Source: Micromonospora sp. WMMD1155
GTDB taxonomy: Bacteria > Actinomycetota > Actinomycetes > Mycobacteriales > Micromonosporaceae
NCBI RefSeq assembly: GCF_029581275.1
Contig: NZ_CP120742.1
Coordinates: forward strand, 5,456,501-5,520,500
Reading direction: 5' to 3'
Length of the DNA: 64,000 nt
The notes under the pieces were generated by a model that saw only the letters and a list, made by a program, of their open reading frames with translations, was not told the DNA's origin and ran no database searches. Each line of letters starts with the position of its first letter. The first letter of the stretch is position 1. A program made the position numbers and the translations under genes. Below, one piece after another: positions 9,336-17,301 of the stretch.

Positions 9336-10352
9336 ATGCTGGGCAGAAGATCCGTCAGGAGCCCGCGTACCCTCGCCGCGCCGGTGCCGGTGGCCGCCGC
9401 CGTGACGGCGCTCCTCGTGCTGGCCGGCTGTGGTGGTGAGCCGGTGGACGCGGCCGCCCCCGCGACCGAGGGTCCGGCCACGTTCGGTCGGGAGCGGGCG
9501 GCGCTGGTGCTCACCGCCTTCGACCAGGCCGACTCGGCCGCCTCGGTGGCCGGAGACGTCGAGGCGCTGCGGACCCAGGAGGTTCCGCCCTCGCTGGACC
9601 TCAGCATCGCCGCGGTCCGCCGGGCCACCTACAACCAGCGTCCGCAACCGTCGTTCCAGCACATCAACCCGGCGTTCGCGGTGCCGCCCGGAGACCCGGC
9701 CTGCTTCCTGGTCACGGCCACCCTCAAGCTGAGCGGCGCGGAACTGGCGCCCACCGACGTCAGCCAGTTCGTGCTCGGCGACGACGGCCAGTGGAAGCTC
9801 AGCCACAACGTCCAGGTCACCCAACCCTCGCTGGTGGTCGCGCGGAGCATCGACGGCCGACCCGCCACGCAGGGTGGTACGGCATTGGACGAGACCAGCC
9901 GTCGGGCTCTCGCCGCCGAGGTCTTCGCCCGCAGCATCGGGTCCACCACGAGCAACCGTTCCCTCGTCGCGTCGAGTCCGTTGCTCGACGGCCAGTTCGC
10001 CGGCGGCTGGGAGATCTACGGCCAGCAGCTCGCCGGTGCCGGCGCGGCGGCGCAGCGGACGATGGACCGGGCCGAATGGTCCGACTGCGCGGTCGCGGTG
10101 CCGACCGGCACGCTGACCTTCCTGACGATCCACGCCACCGACACCCTGCGCCCGGCACCCGGCGGTCCGGCCACCGTCCAGATGGTGCCGCAGAGCCCGG
10201 ATCTGATCGCCACCGGCCACCGCCAGACGATCAGCGGAAAATCGATCCGGGTGAACCGGGTGGAGACGTTCCTGCTGCTCGTACCGACGCAGGTCACCGG
10301 CACGTCGGTGCTGGGACTCAACGACACCGCGCTCACCGTCACCGCCGGCTGA
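9336..10352 (+). CDS. Putative secreted lipoprotein at the head of the RiPP cluster
   Basis: A 338-residue predicted lipoprotein. The N-terminus has arginines, a hydrophobic core and the lipobox VLAGC with the acylated Cys at residue 32, followed by GGEPVD. The rest is a soluble mixed alpha/beta sequence without recognised catalytic motifs; it resembles actinobacterial lipoproteins of unknown function. ATG 9336 has a GGAGG ribosome-binding site five bases upstream (9326-9330), which rules out the longer frame. It lies between the LAL regulator and the cyclodehydratase in the same direction. A role in self-protection or export at the cell surface is possible but only inferred from position. 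Confidence 0.8.
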   Translation: MLGRRSVRSPRTLAAPVPVAAAVTALLVLAGCGGEPVDAAAPATEGPATFGRERAALVLTAFDQADSAASVAGDVEALRTQEVPPSLDLSIAAVRRATYNQRPQPSFQHINPAFAVPPGDPACFLVTATLKLSGAELAPTDVSQFVLGDDGQWKLSHNVQVTQPSLVVARSIDGRPATQGGTALDETSRRALAAEVFARSIGSTTSNRSLVASSPLLDGQFAGGWEIYGQQLAGAGAAAQRTMDRAEWSDCAVAVPTGTLTFLTIHATDTLRPAPGGPATVQMVPQSPDLIATGHRQTISGKSIRVNRVETFLLLVPTQVTGTSVLGLNDTALTVTAG

Positions 10353-10494
10353 CCCGACCATCGGCCGCCCCGGTCGCCGCCGACGGCAGAAACCGGTGGC
10401 ATCACTCGGATCGGACACCGGTGGACCGCGACGATGGCAGCAGTCGTGATCGCCGGCGGGGCCGGCGGTGCGGCCACCAGGCTCGGGAGGAACC

Positions 10495-12771
10495 ATGTGG
10501 CGTCCGCGCTTCCGATCGGACTACGCGCAGGTACGCCTGCCCGACGGTCCGCTGGTGGTGCTGGGGGAGACCCGCAGCCTGCTCATCGACGACCCGGTCG
10601 CGGCGGACCTGGCCGACCAGCTCGACGGCGTCGAGCCGTTGGCCGACGTGGTGACCCGGCTGGCCACCCGGCACCCGGTCACCGCCGTCGCCTCCGCTCT
10701 CGCCCGGCTGCGCGACCACGGCCTGCTGGTGTCCGGTCCGGCGGGCACCTCGACGGCCGAGGCCGCCGGATGGGACGCCCGGGGTGTCCCGCCCGAGGCC
10801 GGGCACCGGTGGATGGCGCGGGGAGCGGTCACCATCGTGGACCTCGGGGCACCCCGGGTGGCGGAGACCGCCGACGCGCTGCGCGCCCTCGGGCTCGCCG
10901 TCACGGTGGTCGGGCCGGACGAGACGGACGACGATCCGGCCGCCGCTCAGGTGCTGGTGCTGCCGTCGTCCATGCTCGATTCCCGACTGGCGCCGATCAA
11001 CGACCGCCACCTGGCCGCCGGTCGTGCGTGGACCCTGGCCCGGCCACACGGCAACGTCATCCTCCTCGGCCCGCACCTGGTGCCGGGGCGCACCGGCTGC
11101 TGGGCCTGCCTGCGGCAACGGTGGCAGGAGAACGAACAGGTCAACGCCTTCCTCGACGGGCAGGACCTGGCCGGTCCGCTGCCGCAGCCCGGCCGGGCGG
11201 TCCTACCCGGCCTGGCCACCACGGCCGCCGGGCTGCTCGCCACCGAACTCGCCGTGCTCGCCGTCCGGGGTTCGTCCCCCCGCCTCACCGGTCGGATGGT
11301 CGCCCTGGACACCCGGGACCTGAGCACGGAGAGCCACCAACTCGTACGCCAACCGCAGTGCGCCGCCTGCGGCGACCCGGACCTCGTCGGCAAGGCCGAA
11401 CCACGGATCGACCTGCCGCCGAGCGGCGTCCAGCCCTGCCGGGCCGAGGACTCCCGCTCCCGGGATCCGGCCGAGGCGTACGCCGCCCTCGCCCACCACG
11501 TCAGCCGGTACCTGGGGGTGGTGAGTCGACTGACCCCGTTGGAGACGACCGACAACGGTGTCACCCACACCTACTCGGCCGGGCACAACTTCGCCCAGCC
11601 CCGCCAGCTCGCCGGGTTGCGCCGCAACCTGCGCGGGCAGAGCGGCGGCAAGGGTCGCACCGACCTCCAGGCGCGGATGAGCGCGATCGGGGAGGCGGTG
11701 GAACGCTACTGCGGGGTGTGGCGCGGGGACCGTCCGGTGCACCGGGCGACGTACCGGCAGCTCGGCCCGGACCGCGCGGTGCACCTGCGGGAGGTGCTGC
11801 TGTTCTCGCCCCGGCAGTACGCCGAGCGGGACCGGCTCAACGGCGACCTGGGCCACCTGCACCGCATCCCCCGCCCGCTGGCTGACGAGGTGGAGCTGGA
11901 CTGGACCACCGGCTGGTCGCTGACCCGGCGGACGCCACGCGAGCTGCCCGCCGCCTACTGCTGGTACGGGCATCCGGAGTTGACCGGGCTCGGGGTGTGC
12001 TCGGCCGACTCGAACGGCTGCGCGGCGGGCGGCAACCTGTCCGAGGCGATCCTGCAGGGCTTCTGCGAACTCGTGGAGCGGGACAGCGTCGCCCTGTGGT
12101 GGTACCACCGTTCACGGATGCCCGGGGTGGACCTCGCCTCGTTCGCCGACCCGTGGACGGCCGCCTGCGTCGACCATCACGCCACCGTCCTGGGCCGCGA
12201 GCTGTGGGCCCTCGACCTGACCGCCGACCTCGGCGTACCCACGTTCGCCGCGGTGTCCCGGCGGGCCGACGGCGGGCCGGAGGACGTCCTGGTCGGCTTC
12301 GGCGCGCACCTGGACGCGCGGGTCGCCCTGACCCGGGCGTTGACCGAGGTCAACCAGTTCCTGCCCGCCGTTCCCGGGCCGACCTCGGCGCGCAACCGGT
12401 ACGGCGTCGACGATCCGGACACCGCCCGCTGGTTCGGCACGGTACGGGTGGCCGATCAGCGGTGGCTGACCCCGGACGCCACCCGAGCGCCCCGCACCGC
12501 CGCCGACCACCCGCCGCTGACCACCGGGGACGTCGGGGACGACGTGCGGCAGTGCGTACGCCGGGCGGAGCTGGCCGGCCTGGAGGTGATCGTCGTCGAC
12601 CAGTCCCGTCCGGACGTCGACCTGTCGGTGGTGAAGGTCGTGGTGCCGGGCCTGCGGCACTTCTGGCGTCGGCTCGGTCCCGGGCGGCTGTGGGACGTGC
12701 CGGCCCGGCTCGGCCGGGGTCCGCTGGCCGCCGACGAGACGGCGGCCAACCCGCTGAACGTCTTCTTCTAG
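10495..12771 (+). CDS. Fused TOMM leader-binding/E1-like and YcaO cyclodehydratase
   Basis: A 758-residue fusion of the two halves of an azoline-forming cyclodehydratase. Residues ~1-85 form a winged-helix RiPP recognition element, followed by an E1/ThiF-like region with a CxxC pair (C202/C205 in GCWACLRQ; C289/C292 in QCAACGDP) that would bind one zinc. Residues ~340-758 are the YcaO (SagD-like) domain, with the ATP/Mg motif SAIGEAVERYCG (E400, E403, R404), the segment SNGCAAGGNLSEAILQGFCE, LTRALTEVNQF, and the C-terminal tail NPLNVFF. Such enzymes use ATP to convert Cys/Ser/Thr of a bound precursor to thiazolines/oxazolines. ATG 10495 follows a GGGAGG site. The gene is directly upstream of the dehydrogenase that would oxidise the product. 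Confidence 0.95.
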   Translation: MWRPRFRSDYAQVRLPDGPLVVLGETRSLLIDDPVAADLADQLDGVEPLADVVTRLATRHPVTAVASALARLRDHGLLVSGPAGTSTAEAAGWDARGVPPEAGHRWMARGAVTIVDLGAPRVAETADALRALGLAVTVVGPDETDDDPAAAQVLVLPSSMLDSRLAPINDRHLAAGRAWTLARPHGNVILLGPHLVPGRTGCWACLRQRWQENEQVNAFLDGQDLAGPLPQPGRAVLPGLATTAAGLLATELAVLAVRGSSPRLTGRMVALDTRDLSTESHQLVRQPQCAACGDPDLVGKAEPRIDLPPSGVQPCRAEDSRSRDPAEAYAALAHHVSRYLGVVSRLTPLETTDNGVTHTYSAGHNFAQPRQLAGLRRNLRGQSGGKGRTDLQARMSAIGEAVERYCGVWRGDRPVHRATYRQLGPDRAVHLREVLLFSPRQYAERDRLNGDLGHLHRIPRPLADEVELDWTTGWSLTRRTPRELPAAYCWYGHPELTGLGVCSADSNGCAAGGNLSEAILQGFCELVERDSVALWWYHRSRMPGVDLASFADPWTAACVDHHATVLGRELWALDLTADLGVPTFAAVSRRADGGPEDVLVGFGAHLDARVALTRALTEVNQFLPAVPGPTSARNRYGVDDPDTARWFGTVRVADQRWLTPDATRAPRTAADHPPLTTGDVGDDVRQCVRRAELAGLEVIVVDQSRPDVDLSVVKVVVPGLRHFWRRLGPGRLWDVPARLGRGPLAADETAANPLNVFF

Positions 12772-12785
12772 CGAGGGGTGCGCAG

Positions 12786-12827
12786 ATGACCACGGTGGTG
12801 GGACCGGCCGGTCGGCGGTCGTCGTGA
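12786..12827 (+). CDS. 13-codon mini-ORF coupled to the SagB-type dehydrogenase gene
   Basis: ATG 12786 is preceded by a purine-rich site (GAGGGG about 10 bases upstream) and encodes MTTVVGPAGRRSS before a TGA at 12825-12827. That TGA overlaps the GTG start (12824) of the dehydrogenase gene. The dehydrogenase GTG itself has no good ribosome-binding site, so the mini-ORF may exist to deliver ribosomes to it. It could be a translational-coupling leader with no product function; a peptide role cannot be shown. Confidence 0.35.
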   Translation: MTTVVGPAGRRSS

Positions 12828-14287
12828 GCGGCTCCGTCGGCGGTCCGCTGATTCAGGAGTCGTACCGGCTGCGCCGCGACGCGGAGCTGCGGCTCGGCGA
12901 GGACGGTTCACTGACCCTGCGGCAGACCCGCTTCCAGCTCACCCTGGAACGACCGGGCATGGGTCGGCGGGCACTGCTGCTGCAACTCGCCGCCGACTGG
13001 GTCAGCGACGTCGAGGTCGGTCGGCTGATCAGCGGTCTGGAGGGGGAGAGCAGGGTGCTGGCCGCGCAGCTGCTCCTGCGCCGGTTGCTCGCCCACTCCT
13101 GGCTGGAACGCCGCCTCCAGGTCGACGACCGGGCGCTGCTCGACCTGGTGCCCACCGGACTCGGGCGGGGCAGCCTGCCGGAGAGCCGCCCGCACCCACC
13201 CGGGGTCCGTCACCGGCTCTCCCGCTTCGCCACCCTCGCCCACGAACGGGGTCGGCTGGTGGCCACGTCGCCGCTGAGCACCCTCGCTGTCGGCTGCGCC
13301 GACGTCGCGCTCGGTGCGGTCCTGGTCGCCGCCGTGCCGGGCGTCGGACCGGACACGGTGGCGCGCACGCTCGGGGTGCGGCCGGCGGCCGCCGGCCGGG
13401 TGCTCGACGAGCTGGCCACCGCCCGGATCCTGGTCACCGAGGCCGAGTTCGAGGCGGAGTGCGACGAGGCGCCGCTGGCCTACTGGTCACCCGAGGAACT
13501 GCGTCTGCACCACCGCTCCCGGGCCGGTCGGCACGCGCTGCCGGTCGGGGGCACCTACCGGATGCGGGAGCGGTTCGAGCCACAACCGTTGCGCCGTCCC
13601 TACGACGGGGCTCGCGCGATCGAGTTGCCGCTGCCGGATCTGGCCACGATCGCCAAGGTGGAGCCCGCCTTCAGTCAGGTCGTGGCGGAGCGGCGCAGCG
13701 TGCGCGAACACGACGACTCAGCGCCGCTGCCGGTGGAGCGGCTGGCCGAGTTCCTGTACCGCTCGCAGCACACCAGCGCCGTCGGCGAGGCCGGTGGTCA
13801 GGAGGTCGGTCACCGGCCCTACCCGGGTGGCGGCGGGGTCTACGAGCTGGAGATCTATCCGCTGGTCGCGCGGTGCGACGGGCTCGACCCGGGGCTCTAC
13901 CACTACGACGCGGTCGGGCACCGGCTCGAGCCGGTCGCCGGTTGGGGGGCGGCCGCCGACCGGTTGCTGGCGTACGCCCGGGCGGCCGGCGCCATGCCTC
14001 GGCCACCGCAGACGGTCCTGGTGGTCACCGCCCGGGTCCAGCGGCTGATGTGGAAGTACGAAGGGATGAGCTACGCCATGATCCTCAAGGACGCGGGAGT
14101 GCTGACCCAGCAGATGTACCTCGTCGCCACCGCCATGGAGTTGGCGCCGTGCGCCCTCGGCGCCGGGGACTCGCAGGCCTTCGCCGAGTTGTCCGGGCTC
14201 GATCCGCTGGTCGAACCGAGCGTGGCGGACTTCCTGCTCGGCTCGCGCCGCGCCGCCGGTCCACCCGGGACGGGGGGCCGGCCATGA
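12824..14287 (+). CDS. SagB-type FMN-dependent azoline dehydrogenase
   Basis: A 487-residue protein of the SagB/ThcOx (nitroreductase-like) TOMM dehydrogenase family. The N-terminal ~250 residues form the leader/winged-helix part; the C-terminal part (about 270-480) is the flavin domain. It includes VVAERRSVREHDD, the loop HRPYPGGGGVYELEIYPLV and the WKYEGMSYAMILKDAGVL segment, where K411-Y412 matches the catalytic Lys-Tyr pair known from McbC-type enzymes. These enzymes use FMN to oxidise azolines to thiazoles/oxazoles. The GTG start overlaps the stop of a 13-codon mini-ORF, and the stop overlaps the ATG of the next gene (ATGA). It works with the cyclodehydratase just upstream. Confidence 0.93.
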   Translation: MSGSVGGPLIQESYRLRRDAELRLGEDGSLTLRQTRFQLTLERPGMGRRALLLQLAADWVSDVEVGRLISGLEGESRVLAAQLLLRRLLAHSWLERRLQVDDRALLDLVPTGLGRGSLPESRPHPPGVRHRLSRFATLAHERGRLVATSPLSTLAVGCADVALGAVLVAAVPGVGPDTVARTLGVRPAAAGRVLDELATARILVTEAEFEAECDEAPLAYWSPEELRLHHRSRAGRHALPVGGTYRMRERFEPQPLRRPYDGARAIELPLPDLATIAKVEPAFSQVVAERRSVREHDDSAPLPVERLAEFLYRSQHTSAVGEAGGQEVGHRPYPGGGGVYELEIYPLVARCDGLDPGLYHYDAVGHRLEPVAGWGAAADRLLAYARAAGAMPRPPQTVLVVTARVQRLMWKYEGMSYAMILKDAGVLTQQMYLVATAMELAPCALGAGDSQAFAELSGLDPLVEPSVADFLLGSRRAAGPPGTGGRP

Positions 14288-15093
14288 AGTTCCGACGGCA
14301 GGCACTGCGCCAGTTGGAGGCACCCGAGCAACTGGACCGGGCGGTCCGGCTGACCACCGTGCCGCACTGGCTGGCCACCGCCGCACTGGTCATCGTCGTG
14401 GTCGCCGCGGGCGTCTGGTCGGTACGCACCGTGGTGCCCCGCACCGTCGAGGCGGCCGGGGTGCTGATCCACTCCAACGGGATCTCCGCCCTCGACGCGA
14501 TCGAAAGCGGTCAGGTCACCAAGGTCTGGGCGTCCCCCCACCAGCGGGTCACCAAGGGCACTCCGCTCTACAGCCTGCGCACGCTGGACGGCAAGGTGGT
14601 GGTGGAGAACGCGCCGGGTGACGCGTACGTCGTGGTGTGGCTGGTGTCGGAGGGGGAGATCGTCACCCCGGGCACGCACCTGGCCGATCTGGAACGGCTC
14701 GACACCGCGGGGGACGCGTTGCAGGCCGTCGTGTACGCGCCGGCCGTCGCCGCTCCGCTGCTGCAACCAGGTGTACCCGTCGAGGTGGCCGCCGCGGCGG
14801 CACCACGCAACGTGTTCGGCACCCTGGCCGGTCAGGTGGCCACCGTCGGCGCGTTCCCGGAGACCGAGGCGTCGCTACGGGCCTTCCTGGGCACCGGTCC
14901 GGACGTCCGGCGGCTGCTGGCGCACGGCAGCGTGATCCGGGTGACCGTCGCCCTGGTCCCGGACCCGGCCGCTCCGGGCGGTCTGCGCTGGACGAAGACC
15001 CCGCCGCCGTTCCAGCTCAACTCGGCCAGCGAGGTCACCGCCTGGTTCACGGTGGACGAGGAACACCCGATCGACTGGTTGCTGCGGCGATGA
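14284..15093 (+). CDS. NHLM-type bacteriocin secretion membrane-fusion (HlyD-like) protein
   Basis: A 269-residue HlyD-like adaptor. It has a short cytoplasmic start, one membrane anchor (WLATAALVIVVVAAGVWSV, residues ~20-42), then the lipoyl/barrel-sandwich element GQVTKVWASPHQRVTKGTPLYSL and a beta-rich extracytoplasmic domain. This is the shape of the NHLM bacteriocin system secretion protein, the partner of the two ABC proteins downstream. In a Gram-positive host it would link the exporter to the cell wall rather than to an outer membrane. ATG 14284 overlaps the stop of the dehydrogenase and its own TGA overlaps the next ATG, so this is a tight operon. The much longer upstream frame is antisense-like shadow. 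Confidence 0.85.
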   Translation: MKFRRQALRQLEAPEQLDRAVRLTTVPHWLATAALVIVVVAAGVWSVRTVVPRTVEAAGVLIHSNGISALDAIESGQVTKVWASPHQRVTKGTPLYSLRTLDGKVVVENAPGDAYVVVWLVSEGEIVTPGTHLADLERLDTAGDALQAVVYAPAVAAPLLQPGVPVEVAAAAAPRNVFGTLAGQVATVGAFPETEASLRAFLGTGPDVRRLLAHGSVIRVTVALVPDPAAPGGLRWTKTPPPFQLNSASEVTAWFTVDEEHPIDWLLRR

Positions 15094-17276
15094 GCGCGCC
15101 GTCGACGACGGTCCCGAACGCGCCGGAGCTGCCCCGGATCCGGCGTCGACGGGTCCGTACGCCCACTCTCATCCAGATGGAGGCGGTGGAGTGCGGCGCC
15201 GCCGCGCTCGGGATCCTGCTCGCCCACCACGGCCGGCACGTGCCGCTGGAGGAGTTGCGTCGGGTGTGCGGAGTGAGCCGGGACGGCTCGACCGCGGCCA
15301 CCGTGCTCAAGGGCGCCCGCCGCTACGGGATGGTCGCCAAGGGCTTCCAGATGGACCTGGCCGGCCTGGCCACCGTGGCGCTGCCGGCGGTGCTGTTCTG
15401 GCGGTTCGAGCACTTCGTGGTGTTGGAAGGGCTCGGCCGGAAGAAGGTCTTTCTCAACGACCCGGCGACCGGCCCCCGGGCGGTGAGCTGGGAGGAGTTC
15501 GACGGCGCCTTCACCGGCATCGTGCTCACCATGGAACCGGGGCCGGAGTTCCACAGGGGCGGCACCCGTTACCGGCTGGTCCGGGCGCTGGCCCAACGGT
15601 GGCGTGGTCCCGGCTCGGCGATCGCACAGATGCTGCTGCTCGGGCTGTTGATCGCCGTGGTCGGTCTGACCATTCCGGTGATGGCCCAGGTCTTCGTCGA
15701 CCGGGTGCTGTTGCAGGAGGACCGGGCCGCGTTCGCCGGCCTGGTGGCGGCGGTGGCGGTGGCCACCGTGCTGACCTTCCTGGCCGGCCTGCTCCAGCAA
15801 CGCCTGACCGTACGCGCGGAGACGGCGCTCGCCCTCGCCAGCGCCGCCCGGTTCTTCCGGCATCTGTTGCGGCTGCCTCCGTCGTTCTTCGACCAGCGTC
15901 AGGCCGCCGACCTCGGCCAGCGGGTCCGCGGCAACGACGTGGTCGCCGAGGTGCTCACCCGCCGCGCGGCCACCACCGTCGTCGACACCGGCCTGGTGCT
16001 GGCGTACGGGGCTCTGCTCTGCCAGTACGACCTCCTGCTCGGACTGTGCGCGGTGGTCCTCGCCGGGCTCAACGTCAGCGTGCTGCGCTACGTCGCCTCG
16101 ACCCGGTCGACCGCCGTCGCCGGACTCCAGGCGGACCGCAGCAAGCTGGTGACGACCGTGTACACCACGGTCCAGTTGATCGAGACGGTGAAGGCCGGCG
16201 GCGAGGAGGAGCGGGCGGTGGCCCGGTTCGCGGCGCGGCACGCCACCGTCGCCAGCCGGCAACAGCGGCTGGGGGTGCCCACCGCCGTGCTCTCCGTGCT
16301 GCCGGCGTTCCTCGCCTCCGGGACCACCGCGGTGCTGCTCGGGTTGGGCAGTCGGCAGGTCGTGGCGGAGGCGATGACCGTGGGCGTGCTGGTCGCCATG
16401 CAGAGCCTGGCCGTCGCGATGAACAGACCGTTGGGCAACCTGACCGCGCTGGGTTCGCGGTTGCAGGACATGAGCGCCGACCTCAACCGGCTCCGCGACG
16501 TGGAGCGCTACCCACTGCCGTCCGCCGGGGATCGACCTGCCCGACCGCTGACGGCGATGGAGGGGCATCTGCGCATCGAGAAGGTGACCTTCGGCTACAA
16601 CCCGCTGGGTCGCCCACTGCTGGAGGACTTCAGTCTGGACCTGCCGCCCGGCGCCCGGGTGGCGCTGGTCGGGCGGTCGGGCAGCGGCAAGTCGACGGTG
16701 GGCCGGTTGGTCGCCGGGCTCTACCGTCCGTGGACCGGCCAGGTCACGGTGGACGGCCTCGACCGTCCGGGCACCGACGACGGCCTCTGGGCGGCCACCG
16801 TCGCCATGGTGGACCAGGACCAACGGCTGTTCGAGGGAACGGTCCGGGACAACGTCACCATGTGGGACCTCACCGTCGCCGACGAGGACGTCGTCACCGC
16901 GCTGACGGACGCGTGCCTCTACGACGAGGTGGCGGCGCGCCCGGGCGGCCTGGGCAGTCCGGTACGGGAGAACGCCCGCAACTTCTCGGGTGGCCAACGG
17001 CAGCGCCTCGAGATCGCCCGTGCGCTCGTGCGCAACCCCCGGGTGCTGGTGCTCGACGAGGCCACCAGCGCGCTGGACGCCGAGACCGAACGTCGGATCG
17101 ACACGCATCTGCGTCGGCGGGGGGCGACCTGCCTCATCGTCGCCCACCGCCTGTCCACGGTCCGCGACTGCGACCTGATCGTCGTGCTGGACGGCGGTCG
17201 GGAGGTGGAGCGCGGCACCCACGAGCAACTTGTCGCCCGGAACGGGGCGTACGCGCGACTGGTCCGGGACCAGTGA
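15090..17276 (+). CDS. NHLM-type ABC transporter with N-terminal C39 leader peptidase
   Basis: A 728-residue peptidase-containing ABC transporter (PCAT). The C39 peptidase domain starts QMEAVECGAAALGILLAHHG, with oxyanion Q29 and catalytic C35; H108 (FEHFVVLEG) and D124 (LNDPATG) complete the triad. A six-helix export domain follows (about 150-450). The nucleotide-binding domain has Walker A VGRSGSGKSTVGRL (~527), signature FSGGQRQRLEIARALV and Walker B VLVLDEATSALD (~653). The protein would cleave the leader after a double-glycine-type site and export the mature peptide with ATP. It is the only evident leader protease in the cluster and fits the AG/GG sites in the two precursors. Confidence 0.95.
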   Translation: MSAPSTTVPNAPELPRIRRRRVRTPTLIQMEAVECGAAALGILLAHHGRHVPLEELRRVCGVSRDGSTAATVLKGARRYGMVAKGFQMDLAGLATVALPAVLFWRFEHFVVLEGLGRKKVFLNDPATGPRAVSWEEFDGAFTGIVLTMEPGPEFHRGGTRYRLVRALAQRWRGPGSAIAQMLLLGLLIAVVGLTIPVMAQVFVDRVLLQEDRAAFAGLVAAVAVATVLTFLAGLLQQRLTVRAETALALASAARFFRHLLRLPPSFFDQRQAADLGQRVRGNDVVAEVLTRRAATTVVDTGLVLAYGALLCQYDLLLGLCAVVLAGLNVSVLRYVASTRSTAVAGLQADRSKLVTTVYTTVQLIETVKAGGEEERAVARFAARHATVASRQQRLGVPTAVLSVLPAFLASGTTAVLLGLGSRQVVAEAMTVGVLVAMQSLAVAMNRPLGNLTALGSRLQDMSADLNRLRDVERYPLPSAGDRPARPLTAMEGHLRIEKVTFGYNPLGRPLLEDFSLDLPPGARVALVGRSGSGKSTVGRLVAGLYRPWTGQVTVDGLDRPGTDDGLWAATVAMVDQDQRLFEGTVRDNVTMWDLTVADEDVVTALTDACLYDEVAARPGGLGSPVRENARNFSGGQRQRLEIARALVRNPRVLVLDEATSALDAETERRIDTHLRRRGATCLIVAHRLSTVRDCDLIVVLDGGREVERGTHEQLVARNGAYARLVRDQ

Positions 17277-17301
17277 CCGACGACGAGCCGAGGAGACACC
17301 G

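Noticed and set aside
6923..9628. A 901-codon open frame on the minus strand opposite the LAL regulator
   Set aside because: It lies in the complementary frame of a gene with clear Walker and HTH motifs. Its translation is Gly/Arg/Pro/Gln-rich without domains, as expected from GC-rich antisense sequence.
14832..17228. A 798-codon minus-strand open frame opposite the C39-ABC gene
   Set aside because: Antisense shadow of a well-supported ABC transporter; composition is low-complexity His/Gln/Arg/Gly with no recognisable motif.
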